Part shown: positions 1-8,014 of the stretch, piece after piece | Layout: every line of letters starts with the position of its first letter | How positions within the stretch are numbered: position 1 is the stretch's first letter | From: Verrucomicrobiales bacterium | Lineage (GTDB): Bacteria; Verrucomicrobiota; Verrucomicrobiia; Limisphaerales; UBA9464 | NCBI GenBank assembly: GCA_003445095.1 | Contig: DLVS01000498.1 | Span: forward strand, 794 to 28,775 | Direction: 5' to 3' | Length of the DNA stretch: 27,982 nucleotides | The notes under the pieces: generated by a model | The model's database searches: none | The model's input: only the letters and a program-made list of their open reading frames with translations | What the model was told of the DNA's origin: nothing | Made by a program: the position numbers and the translations under genes

Positions 1-647
1 GGGAACCTTCGGAAGACACTTGGCGTGTAATCTGGGATCTGCGATTTGAGATTTGAGATTTGAGAGGCGCCGGGATGTTGGTGCGTGAGGGACCTGGCAT
101 CTGAGATTTGAGATTTGCGATTTGAGGTTCCCAGATTCTCGCGGATGGCGATGAATTCCATCTCGGGCGTGATAATGCCTTGGCGGGCGTACCAAAGCTG
201 CGTCACCGGGTGTCCGGTGCTGGCTTTAAGCGGACGGCGGCGTTGGCCCTGCAAACCCGGAAATTCGACGAGGCGGTTGCGTTCAGCTTGACTGGCGTAC
301 TCGGCGTGTTGACGCGAGAGGTAACCGTTGTCCTGGGGTTTCACTTCGCGGCCGTCGTACTCCGCGACGTCGCCACGGCGCAGGATCCAGTCGCGCCGAT
401 GCGGCGGAAGCCCTTCCTCGACCGTCCCGCGGAATTCAGGGTCGCCCCACGGTCCGGAGCAATCGTACACGCGGACGGGTTCGTTGATTTCGATCCGTCC
501 ATTGAATGCCTTGGTGGGCGATAGCTCGATCTCGCGCATGGGTACGCGGAGGTTTGGATTCATCGCACCGGAAACGTAAACCCGCGTGTTGTTGGGCAGC
601 GGATGAGAGCTGTGCGGTTCGAAGGAAGACTTGGGATCGGCAATCAT
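1..647 (-). CDS. thiC: Phosphomethylpyrimidine synthase ThiC, N-terminal part (runs off window)
   Basis: ThiC converts aminoimidazole ribotide to the hydroxymethylpyrimidine phosphate of thiamine, using a [4Fe-4S] cluster and SAM. The reading frame is open from ATG at 647 to the left edge (215 codons seen). It shows the ThiC N-terminal domain: NTRVYVSGAMNPNLRVPMRE near residue 25, then VRVYDCSGPWGD, and VTQLWYARQGIITPEMEF near residue 155. The catalytic barrel and the C-terminal cluster cysteines lie outside the window. A TPP riboswitch stands upstream, which strongly supports the call. Odd feature: after the conserved IREN, the frame runs through TCAAATC-type heptamer repeats that encode S-N-L-K-S-Q-I-like residues on both sides of a retained QHPG motif, and then resumes ThiC-like sequence (YTPSVFRRF). 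No clear Shine-Dalgarno site precedes the ATG. Confidence 0.93.
   Translation of the reverse strand, partial: MIADPKSSFEPHSSHPLPNNTRVYVSGAMNPNLRVPMREIELSPTKAFNGRIEINEPVRVYDCSGPWGDPEFRGTVEEGLPPHRRDWILRRGDVAEYDGREVKPQDNGYLSRQHAEYASQAERNRLVEFPGLQGQRRRPLKASTGHPVTQLWYARQGIITPEMEFIAIRENLGTSNRKSQISDARSLTHQHPGASQISNLKSQIPDYTPSVFRRF
34..128. repeat. Heptamer (GATTTGA/TCAAATC) repeat blocks inside thiC
   Basis: Two blocks, about 34-66 and 101-128, contain tandem GATTTGA units with slight variants (GATCTGC, GATTTGC, CATCTGA). Both lie inside the thiC reading frame, which stays open. A related purine-rich stretch (TAGAGATTAGAGG, 661-673) sits just upstream of the start codon. The look is that of a mobile or slipping short interspersed repeat tolerated in a surface loop. 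Whether it is interspersed genome-wide cannot be seen here. Confidence 0.75.
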
Positions 648-731
648 GGGAAAAAGGGGCTAGAGATTAGAGGCGAGGGCCGAGGGCAAAGGGACAATAG
701 TGCTCATCGGCAGTGAGCATAAGAGACACGA

Positions 732-761
732 GAGCGATGACATTGTGACAATGGCTCGCTC
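732..761 (-). promoter_or_regulatory. Hairpin in thiC leader, possible riboswitch expression platform
   Basis: Between the TPP aptamer and thiC the leader has nested inverted repeats: outer GAGCGA/TCGCTC and inner CATTGT/ACAATG with a one-base loop. Position between aptamer and start codon fits a ligand-controlled switch. No clear U-tract follows, so classic intrinsic termination is not shown. A second short inverted repeat (GAAGAA/TTCTTC, about 772-784) overlaps the aptamer's 3' edge and could compete with it. This is inference from base-pairing only. Confidence 0.35.
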
Positions 762-782
762 CGGAGAAGCTGAAGAAGTTCT

Positions 783-864
783 TCCCTTCGCCGGCATTAC
801 CCGGAGCAGGTTCTACGGGTCTCCCGCTGCGGCGGAACTCTCAGCCGTGAGTTAACGGCTCCCC
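783..864 (-). promoter_or_regulatory. TPP riboswitch (THI element)
   Basis: Read on the minus strand, the element starts GGGGAGCC, then GGCTGAGAG, then ACCCGTAGAACCTG, then CCGGGTAATGCCGGCGAAGGGA. These are the hallmark conserved blocks of the thiamine pyrophosphate aptamer (CUGAGA, ACCUG, GGNUAAUNCCNGCGNAGGGA) in the right order and spacing. It lies 135 bases upstream of thiC, the classic target. TPP binding is expected to reduce thiC expression. The region from 865 to 1124 upstream must hold the thiC promoter and that of the divergent haloperoxidase-like gene, but I see no convincing -35/-10 pair there. Confidence 0.95.
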
Positions 865-1124
865 GATGCCGAGAGAATGCGCCGGCAAGCTGGGGAGGCA
901 AGGCTGTTTCGGAAGGCAAGCCACCTTTGGCGGCGCTGCCGATTCACCCCCGAAAGAAACCGCCCAGCCCCAAAAGCCCGGACATAAACGCCCGTTTGCG
1001 CATTTATTCGCACCGATCTTTTGGCGAGATAAACGCGTCGGTCCACATTACCGACCGATTACGGAATAACCGCCAACTCTGTGGATTTTGTGACGGTCTC
1101 CAATTCATAAGGTTTCTCGCTCCA

Positions 1125-3170
1125 ATGAAAACTCGACGTTGTCCGGTGGCTTTGCTCCTCCCGTGGGCTCGCTTAACCCTGGGTCTTTTCGTCTCGGCAC
1201 CCGTGGTTCACGGTAACAGTATCGCCCGAGTCTGGGACGAGGAAATCCTAGCCGCGATCCGGGTGGACCTTCCGCACCCACCCGCACACGCGCGCAATTT
1301 GTTCCACCTGTCGGTGGCAATGTACGATGCGTGGGCGGCCTACGACCCCGTGGCGGTGGGCTATGTCTATCGGGAAAAACATTCTGCCGGGGACGTGGCC
1401 GCAGCCCGACGGGAGGCGATCAGCTACGCCGCTTACAACATTCTCAAAGAACGCTACGCCCTATCGAAGAACGCGGCGACGACTCTGCCAGCATTGAGTT
1501 CTCGGATGCTGCAGTTGGGCTATTTCGCTAACAACCAAACGACCGACACCAATGAGCCAGCGGGAGTAGGTAACCGGATTGCGGCGGCGGTTTCGGCTTT
1601 CTGCATCAATGACGGCGCTCGCCAACTTCAGGGCTATGCCGATTTTCCGCCGGACCAGGGGGGGTGGGTTTCGGTGAATCCTTGGCACGTGGTGCTCGAT
1701 CGCCTGCCACTACCGGTGGAGGTGAATCACTGGCAACCCCTGACGATCGCGGTGGCATTCACCCAAAACGGAATTCCCATTAGTTCGGATCAAAAGTATC
1801 TCGGACCGCATTGGCGCGATGTCCGGCCTTTTGCGCTGACGCGTTCCGATTCCTCTGTGCCCTGGCTTGACCCAGGTGCCCCTCCCAGGCTGGGGGGTGT
1901 AGGCGACGCCGACTTCCGTTCCCAGGTGGTCGAAGTCATCCGCCTGGAGAGCCTGTTAACTCCCGATAACTCGGAGGTTTTTGACCTGTCTCCCGGAGCC
2001 TACGGTAACAATTCTTTGGGGGCCAATGATGGGCAGGGGCATCCAGTCAATCCGGTCACCGGTCAGCCTTACGCCCCGCAGTTGGTCAAACGCGGTGATT
2101 TCGGGAGAGTGTTGGCGGAATTTTGGGCCGATGGGCCGAATTCAGAAACACCTCCGGGCCACTGGAACACCATTGCCAACGGCGTGGTGGATCATCCCTC
2201 TTTCCATCGCCAAATTGGCGGCATTGGCCCCGAGTTGGACGAGTTGGAATGGGACGTCAAGATGTACTTCGCCCTCAATGCATCAGTCCACGATGCGGCG
2301 TGTGTGGCTTGGACCACGAAGAGATTCTATAACGGCGCCCGCCCGATCGGGATGATCCGATACATGGGCAGCCTAGGCCAGTCCTCGGATCCCACCGCGC
2401 CGTCATATCATGAAAACGGTCTGCCCCTCGTTCCCGGGCTGATTGAATTGGTCACGGCGGAGACGGCTGCCGCCGGCGGGCGGCACGCCGGCCTTGCGGT
2501 TGGATCGATCGCGGTTCTGGCATGGCCGGGCCAACCGTCGCTTCCTTCACTCAGCTACTCTGGGGTGCGATGGATTGCGGCGACCAATTGGTCCACTTAC
2601 CAGAAGAGCACTTTCGTGACTCCGGCATTTCCTGGGTACATCTCCGGGCACAGCACCTTTAGCCGAGCCGCCGCCGAAGTACTGACGGCCATGACCGGTT
2701 CACCGTATTTCCCCGGTGGCCTGGGCGAATTTGTCGCGGACCAGAATTTTTTTCTGACGTTTGAAAAGGGGCCTTCGGAGACCATTCGGCTTCAGTGGGC
2801 TACTTACTACGACGCCGCCGACCAGGCGGGGCAGTCGCGTCTATATGGAGGCATTCATGTTCAAGCGGACGATTTCGGGGGGCGCCGAGCGGGTTCGGTT
2901 TGTGGCAAGGAGGCCTGGGAATTGGCTCGCACGTACTTTGACGGATCCATTGCTGAACGTCCGTTCGCGATGCGGATCGCCGCCGATAATTCGATCGTGT
3001 GTGAAACCGAACGTGGGTTCTATTATCAGCTACAGGTTTCGAAGGACTTGATGGATTTTGCCGATGAGCCCGGCGGCCCTCGATTGGCGCAAGATACGAC
3101 GATGGTCTTCAGTCAGCCGGAGGCAGCCACCTCGGCGTTTTGTCGGATCGTGCGCCGTGCCGTTCCTTGA
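1125..3170 (+). CDS. Secreted vanadium-dependent haloperoxidase / PAP2-family protein
   Basis: This 681-residue protein has a signal peptide (first about 30 residues, basic n-region then LLLPWARLTLGLFV). It carries all three signature motifs of the vanadium haloperoxidase/acid phosphatase superfamily: K-x6-RP (K399, R406, P407), SGH (S507-G508-H509) and SR-x5-H-x3-D (S571, R572, H578, D582). These residues bind vanadate or phosphate and include the catalytic His. The last about 60 residues (YYQLQVSKDLMDF region) resemble a C-terminal module common on secreted Verrucomicrobiota proteins. The reading frame extends back to 927, but the ATG at 1125 places the signal peptide at the N-terminus and has a weak AAGG 12 bases upstream. 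Whether it oxidises halides or is a phosphatase cannot be told from sequence. It stands alone, divergent from thiC. Confidence 0.85.
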   Translation: MKTRRCPVALLLPWARLTLGLFVSAPVVHGNSIARVWDEEILAAIRVDLPHPPAHARNLFHLSVAMYDAWAAYDPVAVGYVYREKHSAGDVAAARREAISYAAYNILKERYALSKNAATTLPALSSRMLQLGYFANNQTTDTNEPAGVGNRIAAAVSAFCINDGARQLQGYADFPPDQGGWVSVNPWHVVLDRLPLPVEVNHWQPLTIAVAFTQNGIPISSDQKYLGPHWRDVRPFALTRSDSSVPWLDPGAPPRLGGVGDADFRSQVVEVIRLESLLTPDNSEVFDLSPGAYGNNSLGANDGQGHPVNPVTGQPYAPQLVKRGDFGRVLAEFWADGPNSETPPGHWNTIANGVVDHPSFHRQIGGIGPELDELEWDVKMYFALNASVHDAACVAWTTKRFYNGARPIGMIRYMGSLGQSSDPTAPSYHENGLPLVPGLIELVTAETAAAGGRHAGLAVGSIAVLAWPGQPSLPSLSYSGVRWIAATNWSTYQKSTFVTPAFPGYISGHSTFSRAAAEVLTAMTGSPYFPGGLGEFVADQNFFLTFEKGPSETIRLQWATYYDAADQAGQSRLYGGIHVQADDFGGRRAGSVCGKEAWELARTYFDGSIAERPFAMRIAADNSIVCETERGFYYQLQVSKDLMDFADEPGGPRLAQDTTMVFSQPEAATSAFCRIVRRAVP

Positions 3171-3228
3171 GCGAGGCGGCGGCGCACTAACACTCCCTTG
3201 AGAATTGAGGGTTACCAAAAATGGAAAG

Positions 3229-3249
3229 CGGTGTCGGCAATTGACACCG
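3229..3249 (-). terminator. Hairpin between convergent genes, possible terminator of the long operon
   Basis: A perfect 7-bp stem (CGGTGTC/GACACCG) with a 7-base loop lies 12 bases past the stop codon of the last gene of the minus-strand operon and about 60 bases past the stop of the plus-strand haloperoxidase-like gene. On the minus strand it is followed by CTTTCCATTTTTGG, a weak T-rich stretch. It may therefore terminate the operon. The T-run is not immediately adjacent, so confidence is limited. Confidence 0.45.
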
Positions 3250-3260
3250 ACCCCGCCAGC

Positions 3261-5315
3261 TCAATTAGAAGTCCGGTAATCGGCAAAGGCCTGCACCGAG
3301 CCAGTGCCCGCGGGAACTTGGACGTTGAACCGGCAACTGCCTCCCGCGAGAAATTCTGGTCCTGCAAAAATTGGACCTTCACTCGTGGTAATTCGGAGCC
3401 GGACTCCGGTGCCCTCGGGAACCCCAGTGCTGTTTACTGTGATTTCGATTGGGCCGGATTGGGTAAAGATGACATCGGGATTGATCAAACTAGCAACTGG
3501 GGGTTGCTGCACGTTCTGACCGGCGATTCGAGTGATTGAAAGCGTGCCGCCCAGGTTGAAGTCGGGTCCGCTAACCGGAACGCTATAGATGGGTCCCGGG
3601 CGGGTGTTCCCGACGAAGTTGCGATCAAAAGCTTCGAGCCGAATGCGACCGTTGTCGTTGCCTTGATCCCCCCCGTACGCGAACAAGGTGCCTTGCCCAG
3701 AAATCCTATCGGCGCGGAGCAAAATGGACCCGCCAGAACCGCGACCGCCCCAACTGACGCCGCTGTGCTGACGAGCCCCTCCATTCGCACGGACCTGGCC
3801 AGAAATGATAATGTCGCGCGATGACGCGATGAGAATGGCCCCACCGCCACCACCGCCATTGCCACCGGAAGTATCCTCCGTCGATCCACCGCCACCACCG
3901 CCAGAACCGCCGGTAAGGGGTTGGAGAAAGTTATTGCCGTAACCCCCGTCATTGTTGTGGAGACCGTCAGAACCATCCTGGCGTCGGGTGACCCCGGCGC
4001 CGCCACCTCCAGGTCCTTGGCCGGCCACGCCCGCAAAGGAAGACGACCGATTGAAGGGGATGCCACCACGGCCCCCATCAAAACCTCCTGGGCCACCTCG
4101 GGCCACAACACCTTCCGGAAGGTTCGCCGCGCCATATCCTCCATCGACAGAAATCGCCCCGCGAACGGTAAAGTCGCCGGTGAACAACAATCGAACCGGA
4201 GTATTCGCCGCATTCTTCTTGAACGTCATCGTCACTCCCGGAGGAACGTCGCCCGTGGTAAAATTGAAAATGCCATCGGGCCGGGAAGTCATGTCGAACT
4301 CCTGAACCTTGCCGCTGAACCAAGTCCAGTCGGTGCCGTTCCAGAACCAGGTATCCGAGTTGTTTCCATCCACACCCACGATGTACCCACCGTGTAACAC
4401 GGCGCGCTGGAGTCCGGGGTGATAGGCGAAACCATTCCCATCTCGCCGGATCTGGGGGGAAGTGGTCGGCGTTCGCTGGGTCCAGACTTGCCCATTCCAA
4501 ATCCACGTGTCGTTTTTGTCTGATCCGCCGAAAAGCACCACTTCTTGCCGGCCCGGATCGTAAGTCATACTCCCATAGGATCGGCCTGGAGGCGTTTCGG
4601 CGGGAGTTACGTTGGCCCAATTGTTGCCGTCCCACACCCAGGTCTGGCGGTTTTGATGGAATAACACCACTCGCTGGCGCGCGGCGTCATAGGCGCAGGC
4701 CGCGCCCTCATCGCCGGGAGGACGTGCCCCAGGAGTGCGTAAGTTCCAATTCGTGCCGTCCCAAACCCAGGTTTGATCCGCCCCACCGTTGCCTCCGAAC
4801 ATGACAGCTTGTTGGCGCCCCGCCGTGTTGTCGAACGCGATCGCGGCACCATATCGTGCATCGGGCACCGTCGCCGGATTCAATTGAGCCCAGTTAGTGC
4901 CATCCCAGGTCCACGTGTCATTAAGCCGACCGACTTGGGGGTTGTATCCCCCGAAGAGAAGCACCTTTTGACGAACCGGGTCATATACCATGTGAAACGC
5001 CGACCGGATGGATGGAGCCACCGTGGTCGCAGCCATAACCCAGTTGCTTCCATTAAACAACCAGGTGTCGTTTAGGTAGGTGTTACCGACATCCGAATAG
5101 CCACCGAACACCACTAAACGTTGGCGCGCGGTGTCATACACCATGGAGTGACCGCGCCGCCCGGGATTAACAATTTCCTTGAACGTCAGCGGGCTGCCGC
5201 CGGACGAGCCGCTGTTGTACGGAAGATCGGGATCAACGGCGAACAGCGAAGCCATCGTTACGGCGCTACCGACTAACCCGACGAGAGCCCGAGAGAGAAG
5301 TTTCGAGGTGTTCAT
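3261..5315 (-). CDS. Secreted Kelch-type beta-propeller protein with Gly-rich region
   Basis: This 684-residue protein has a signal peptide (residues 1-26, MNTSKLLSRALVGLVGSAVT...). Residues about 52-335 form six Kelch-like units of 43-51 residues, each with a pattern like MVYD..RQ.VVLFGG followed by DTW.W.G.NW, so a six-bladed propeller is likely. Unit 4 lacks the GG pair. Residues about 380-570 are extremely Gly-rich (runs of G5-G6 near 441-492) with short beta-like segments such as GAILIASSRDIIISGQVRANG, suggesting a beta-helix-like surface domain. The C-terminal about 80 residues look Ig-like. It is the last gene of the ten-gene minus-strand operon, 12 bases after the previous gene. Function is not known; surface adhesion or binding is plausible. 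No catalytic residues are recognised. Confidence 0.85.
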   Translation of the reverse strand: MNTSKLLSRALVGLVGSAVTMASLFAVDPDLPYNSGSSGGSPLTFKEIVNPGRRGHSMVYDTARQRLVVFGGYSDVGNTYLNDTWLFNGSNWVMAATTVAPSIRSAFHMVYDPVRQKVLLFGGYNPQVGRLNDTWTWDGTNWAQLNPATVPDARYGAAIAFDNTAGRQQAVMFGGNGGADQTWVWDGTNWNLRTPGARPPGDEGAACAYDAARQRVVLFHQNRQTWVWDGNNWANVTPAETPPGRSYGSMTYDPGRQEVVLFGGSDKNDTWIWNGQVWTQRTPTTSPQIRRDGNGFAYHPGLQRAVLHGGYIVGVDGNNSDTWFWNGTDWTWFSGKVQEFDMTSRPDGIFNFTTGDVPPGVTMTFKKNAANTPVRLLFTGDFTVRGAISVDGGYGAANLPEGVVARGGPGGFDGGRGGIPFNRSSSFAGVAGQGPGGGGAGVTRRQDGSDGLHNNDGGYGNNFLQPLTGGSGGGGGGSTEDTSGGNGGGGGGAILIASSRDIIISGQVRANGGARQHSGVSWGGRGSGGSILLRADRISGQGTLFAYGGDQGNDNGRIRLEAFDRNFVGNTRPGPIYSVPVSGPDFNLGGTLSITRIAGQNVQQPPVASLINPDVIFTQSGPIEITVNSTGVPEGTGVRLRITTSEGPIFAGPEFLAGGSCRFNVQVPAGTGSVQAFADYRTSN

Positions 5316-5327
5316 ACGCGAGGGAGA

Positions 5328-6938
5328 TTATTGCTCTTTCAAAGGTAAAATGGCGACGCCACGGGCGGCAGCCGGGCTGGTTGTATTCGCCGATACGACG
5401 TCACGGCGAAAGGTAACGATGGGTGACACAACAAACTGGCTTAGGGACGGAGCAGTGAAAAGTGCGTTCAGATAGCTGACGGGAGAGCTGGACACCGAGA
5501 CCAACGCCGAACCAATTTGCGGTACGGTCTGGGCATTGAGGTAGCTAGCGGGTGCACTTTGGACACGAACCAGCACGTTCCCAGGCAAATCCTCGAACGT
5601 GGCCTTGAGAAATGAGACCGGCGATGAAGCTATGGTTCGGACCAAGCCTGGGTCAGCGACCAGCGGGTTCATCCCTTCCGAGAGTTCGGTGTTGTCATCG
5701 AATCCGTCACCGTCGGTATCCGGGTTGAAAGGGTCGGTTCCATACGCGATTTCGGCGCCATCCTTCATGCCATCTCGATCAGTGTCGGCATCCGACGGAT
5801 CAGTTCTAAACCGGTAAATCTCGTCTCGATCGCTCAAACCGTCTCCGTCGGTGTCCGCCTTGCCTGGGTCGGTGCCTTGCAACACCTCGGCACAGTTGCG
5901 AAATCCGTCGCCGTCCGTGTCTTCTTCACCATCCGGAATTCCGTCATTGTCCGAATCGGGGGAGAGCGGATTCAAGCGCGCCGCGGTTTCCACACTGTCG
6001 GGAATGCAATCGTTGTCGGTGTCGGTGCAATCGATCCCCAGGTCTGCGCAGGTACGGACAGTAATGATCCCTGCGTCGGTCAGTCCGCCCGCAACAGTCG
6101 TGATCGGGCCGCTCTTACCGAAGACCAGTCCCGCGGGGGTCGAACCTCGAACGATGATGCCAGAGAGGCGACGATCGGCCGCGACACCGACGATAGTGAA
6201 CACCCCATCAGCCGACGTGGTAGCAGTGCCGCCAGCCCCGATGATAAAAGCCGAAAGTCCGGGAACGGGATCTCCGGCCGGGTTGAACGCCACTCCCCGG
6301 ATCGTCGTCAACTCTGCTTGAAGGGCCACGTCCACTTCCAACACACCGGTCGCGCCTTCATTGATCGCAGTGAGGAACGCCACACCCGGACCACGCGCCG
6401 TCAACAGTCCATCGTCATCCACCCCGACCACGTTAGCGTTACTGGTGCGATAGGTGGTCCAAGCCTCGTTTGACGTTAAGTCCATCTCGGTGCCGTCGGC
6501 CAGAATCCCGATGACACTAAGGTGGCCGTTTTCTCCAATCTCGGTCAGAGCCGGCTTGTCCACCGTCATCCGCAACGATACGGGTGCCGGCGGCGGGATG
6601 GAGGTGAAGGTCCAGTTTTGAATCGTGTAGTTTTTGCCCTGTTCGACTCGGAAGAACTCACTGAAAGCATAGAGCGGGACACCCTCATCATTACTTCGGC
6701 CAATGGCGCGGACGAAGTCATCGGAGACGAAGTCCGGCCGTGTTCCGGGGCCCCCGGGACCAAATTGGTCGGGCGCGGCGATGTTGGGGATTACGATGCT
6801 GCCATCGGGATTGAGTTGGACTGCCTGTCCGCCGACGCGGAACGTCCAGCCGAGGAGGTTGACCTGTGCCTGGCCGGCCCACACGAACGACGCGATCCCC
6901 AGGATTAACGGCAAGACTTTATGCCACGGTGTTCGCAT
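5328..6938 (-). CDS. Secreted protein with Big2-like, regulatory-like and TSP3 calcium-binding repeats
   Basis: I choose the ATG at 6938 (536 residues), because AAGGA lies 8 bases upstream and the protein then begins with a signal peptide (MRTPWHKVLPLILGIASFVW). An ATG at 6944 and an upstream start at 6962 are less likely. Residues about 120-205 look like a bacterial Ig-like (Big2) domain, about 213-265 like a carboxypeptidase-regulatory-type beta sandwich, and about 305-425 are thrombospondin type 3 repeats (DTDNDCIPD, DSDNDGIPDGEEDTDGDG, DTDGDGLSDRDE) that should bind calcium. The C-terminal part has three short repeats: SSPVSFLK, SAPASYLN and SSPVSYLN. It sits 11 bases after the methyltransferase gene and 12 before the Kelch gene. 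Probably extracellular; exact role unknown. Confidence 0.87.
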   Translation of the reverse strand: MRTPWHKVLPLILGIASFVWAGQAQVNLLGWTFRVGGQAVQLNPDGSIVIPNIAAPDQFGPGGPGTRPDFVSDDFVRAIGRSNDEGVPLYAFSEFFRVEQGKNYTIQNWTFTSIPPPAPVSLRMTVDKPALTEIGENGHLSVIGILADGTEMDLTSNEAWTTYRTSNANVVGVDDDGLLTARGPGVAFLTAINEGATGVLEVDVALQAELTTIRGVAFNPAGDPVPGLSAFIIGAGGTATTSADGVFTIVGVAADRRLSGIIVRGSTPAGLVFGKSGPITTVAGGLTDAGIITVRTCADLGIDCTDTDNDCIPDSVETAARLNPLSPDSDNDGIPDGEEDTDGDGFRNCAEVLQGTDPGKADTDGDGLSDRDEIYRFRTDPSDADTDRDGMKDGAEIAYGTDPFNPDTDGDGFDDNTELSEGMNPLVADPGLVRTIASSPVSFLKATFEDLPGNVLVRVQSAPASYLNAQTVPQIGSALVSVSSSPVSYLNALFTAPSLSQFVVSPIVTFRRDVVSANTTSPAAARGVAILPLKEQ

Positions 6939-6949
6939 ACGCATATTCC

Positions 6950-8014
6950 TTAGGAGAACCATCCTCCGTAATGGCTGGCCGACATGTCCACCGTCGCGAG
7001 GCCCGCCTCCTTGGCGCGCGTCGCAGCCTTTAATCGCGCAAAGAATAAGAAAAAGTGGTCGCTGCTCTGATACCGCTCGGAGAGCTCTTGGCGGGCCGAC
7101 GGGGTGCTGATCGAGCGAGCCCTCGCCAGGCTGGCCGCATGCATCTCCATAACCACGGATCCGCCCGCCAGACGGTGCCGGCTCAGAATATGCAGGCGCC
7201 CTTGGAGATGACAGCGCCGGGCAAGCTTCGCGACCGGATGCGGCCCCCGCCGTGGTGAGACGGTCATGCCGACAAACTCAAAATGGCCAAAGTTCGCGAG
7301 ATTCTTACGATAGTTTTGGAGAACGAAGTCGGTCAGATCTAAGCCATCCGGCCCGCCATAACCGGCGGCGGGGAACCCTTGAGCCGGCGCCGGCATGGGA
7401 ACGAGCGGGGGATTGAAGAGGATTTGGGAATACTTTTCGCTCGGCGTGTCCGCGAAGGCCTCCACCGCCATCGGCACAACCTCCACCCGATCCGTCAGCC
7501 CATTTATCTCCAGATTCAGGCGATGAATGGCGCAAGCGCGTTCGCTGCATTCCACCGCCGTGACTCGGTTGCCGCGGAGGGCCGCTACCATTGATTGCAG
7601 CCCCGGGCCAGCGCAGAGGTCGAGAACTCGGGACTCCCGAATGGGGGTTTGGTAGTGACTCAAGGCCAGACTGTCCTCGCCGACGTACGCGAACGGATCC
7701 GGAGTCATCTGGCAAAAATAGAACAAGCCGCGATGGACCAGGAGGTAGAATGAATCGCTGCGAACCTGATCTTGTTCGGCGACCAAGACTCCCACCCGTT
7801 CCAACCGCTCCAAAGCGTCGTCGCCAACCAAACACGCCGCGGCCGGGCGAGCCATCGGTTCACCGAGCAAAAACAAGCTTACCAAGGATCGCAAGGGCTC
7901 AGGCGCGGTGGTTGCTGCGCCGGCCCAATCTTTGTACCGCAGGTTCATCTCTCCAAAGAAGAGGTAGAACTGAAGGTAACCCGACGCCTGCAGTTGTTCG
8001 ACGAGGTTTTTCAT
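6950..8014 (-). CDS. Class I SAM methyltransferase with NPP motif, candidate peptide N-methyltransferase
   Basis: This 354-residue protein has an N-terminal helical domain (residues 1-125) and a Rossmann-like methyltransferase domain. Motif I is DLCAGPG (132-138), the acidic SAM-ribose residue is probably E155, and the motif IV is NPPL (201-204). NPP-type motifs are typical of enzymes that methylate amide or amino nitrogens, such as HemK/PrmC and N6-adenine methyltransferases. Its start overlaps the stop of the upstream gene (ATGA at 8011-8014), implying translational coupling. It is paralogous to the protein at 9600-10667: both share an N-terminal YLxF/YLFF...NLRxxDW pattern and end in a Y-G-x-W motif. 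Given the neighbouring radical SAM enzyme and Asn-hexad protein, an Asn side-chain N-methyltransferase role (as known for PoyE/AerE in polytheonamide-type pathways) is inferred, not shown. Confidence 0.8.
   Translation of the reverse strand: MKNLVEQLQASGYLQFYLFFGEMNLRYKDWAGAATTAPEPLRSLVSLFLLGEPMARPAAACLVGDDALERLERVGVLVAEQDQVRSDSFYLLVHRGLFYFCQMTPDPFAYVGEDSLALSHYQTPIRESRVLDLCAGPGLQSMVAALRGNRVTAVECSERACAIHRLNLEINGLTDRVEVVPMAVEAFADTPSEKYSQILFNPPLVPMPAPAQGFPAAGYGGPDGLDLTDFVLQNYRKNLANFGHFEFVGMTVSPRRGPHPVAKLARRCHLQGRLHILSRHRLAGGSVVMEMHAASLARARSISTPSARQELSERYQSSDHFFLFFARLKAATRAKEAGLATVDMSASHYGGWFS

Noticed and set aside
4078..4635. Long reading frames inside the Kelch, TSP3 and Ig-like genes in other frames
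   Set aside because: They are low-complexity Arg/Pro-rich shadows caused by high GC and repeats, without domains or start signals.
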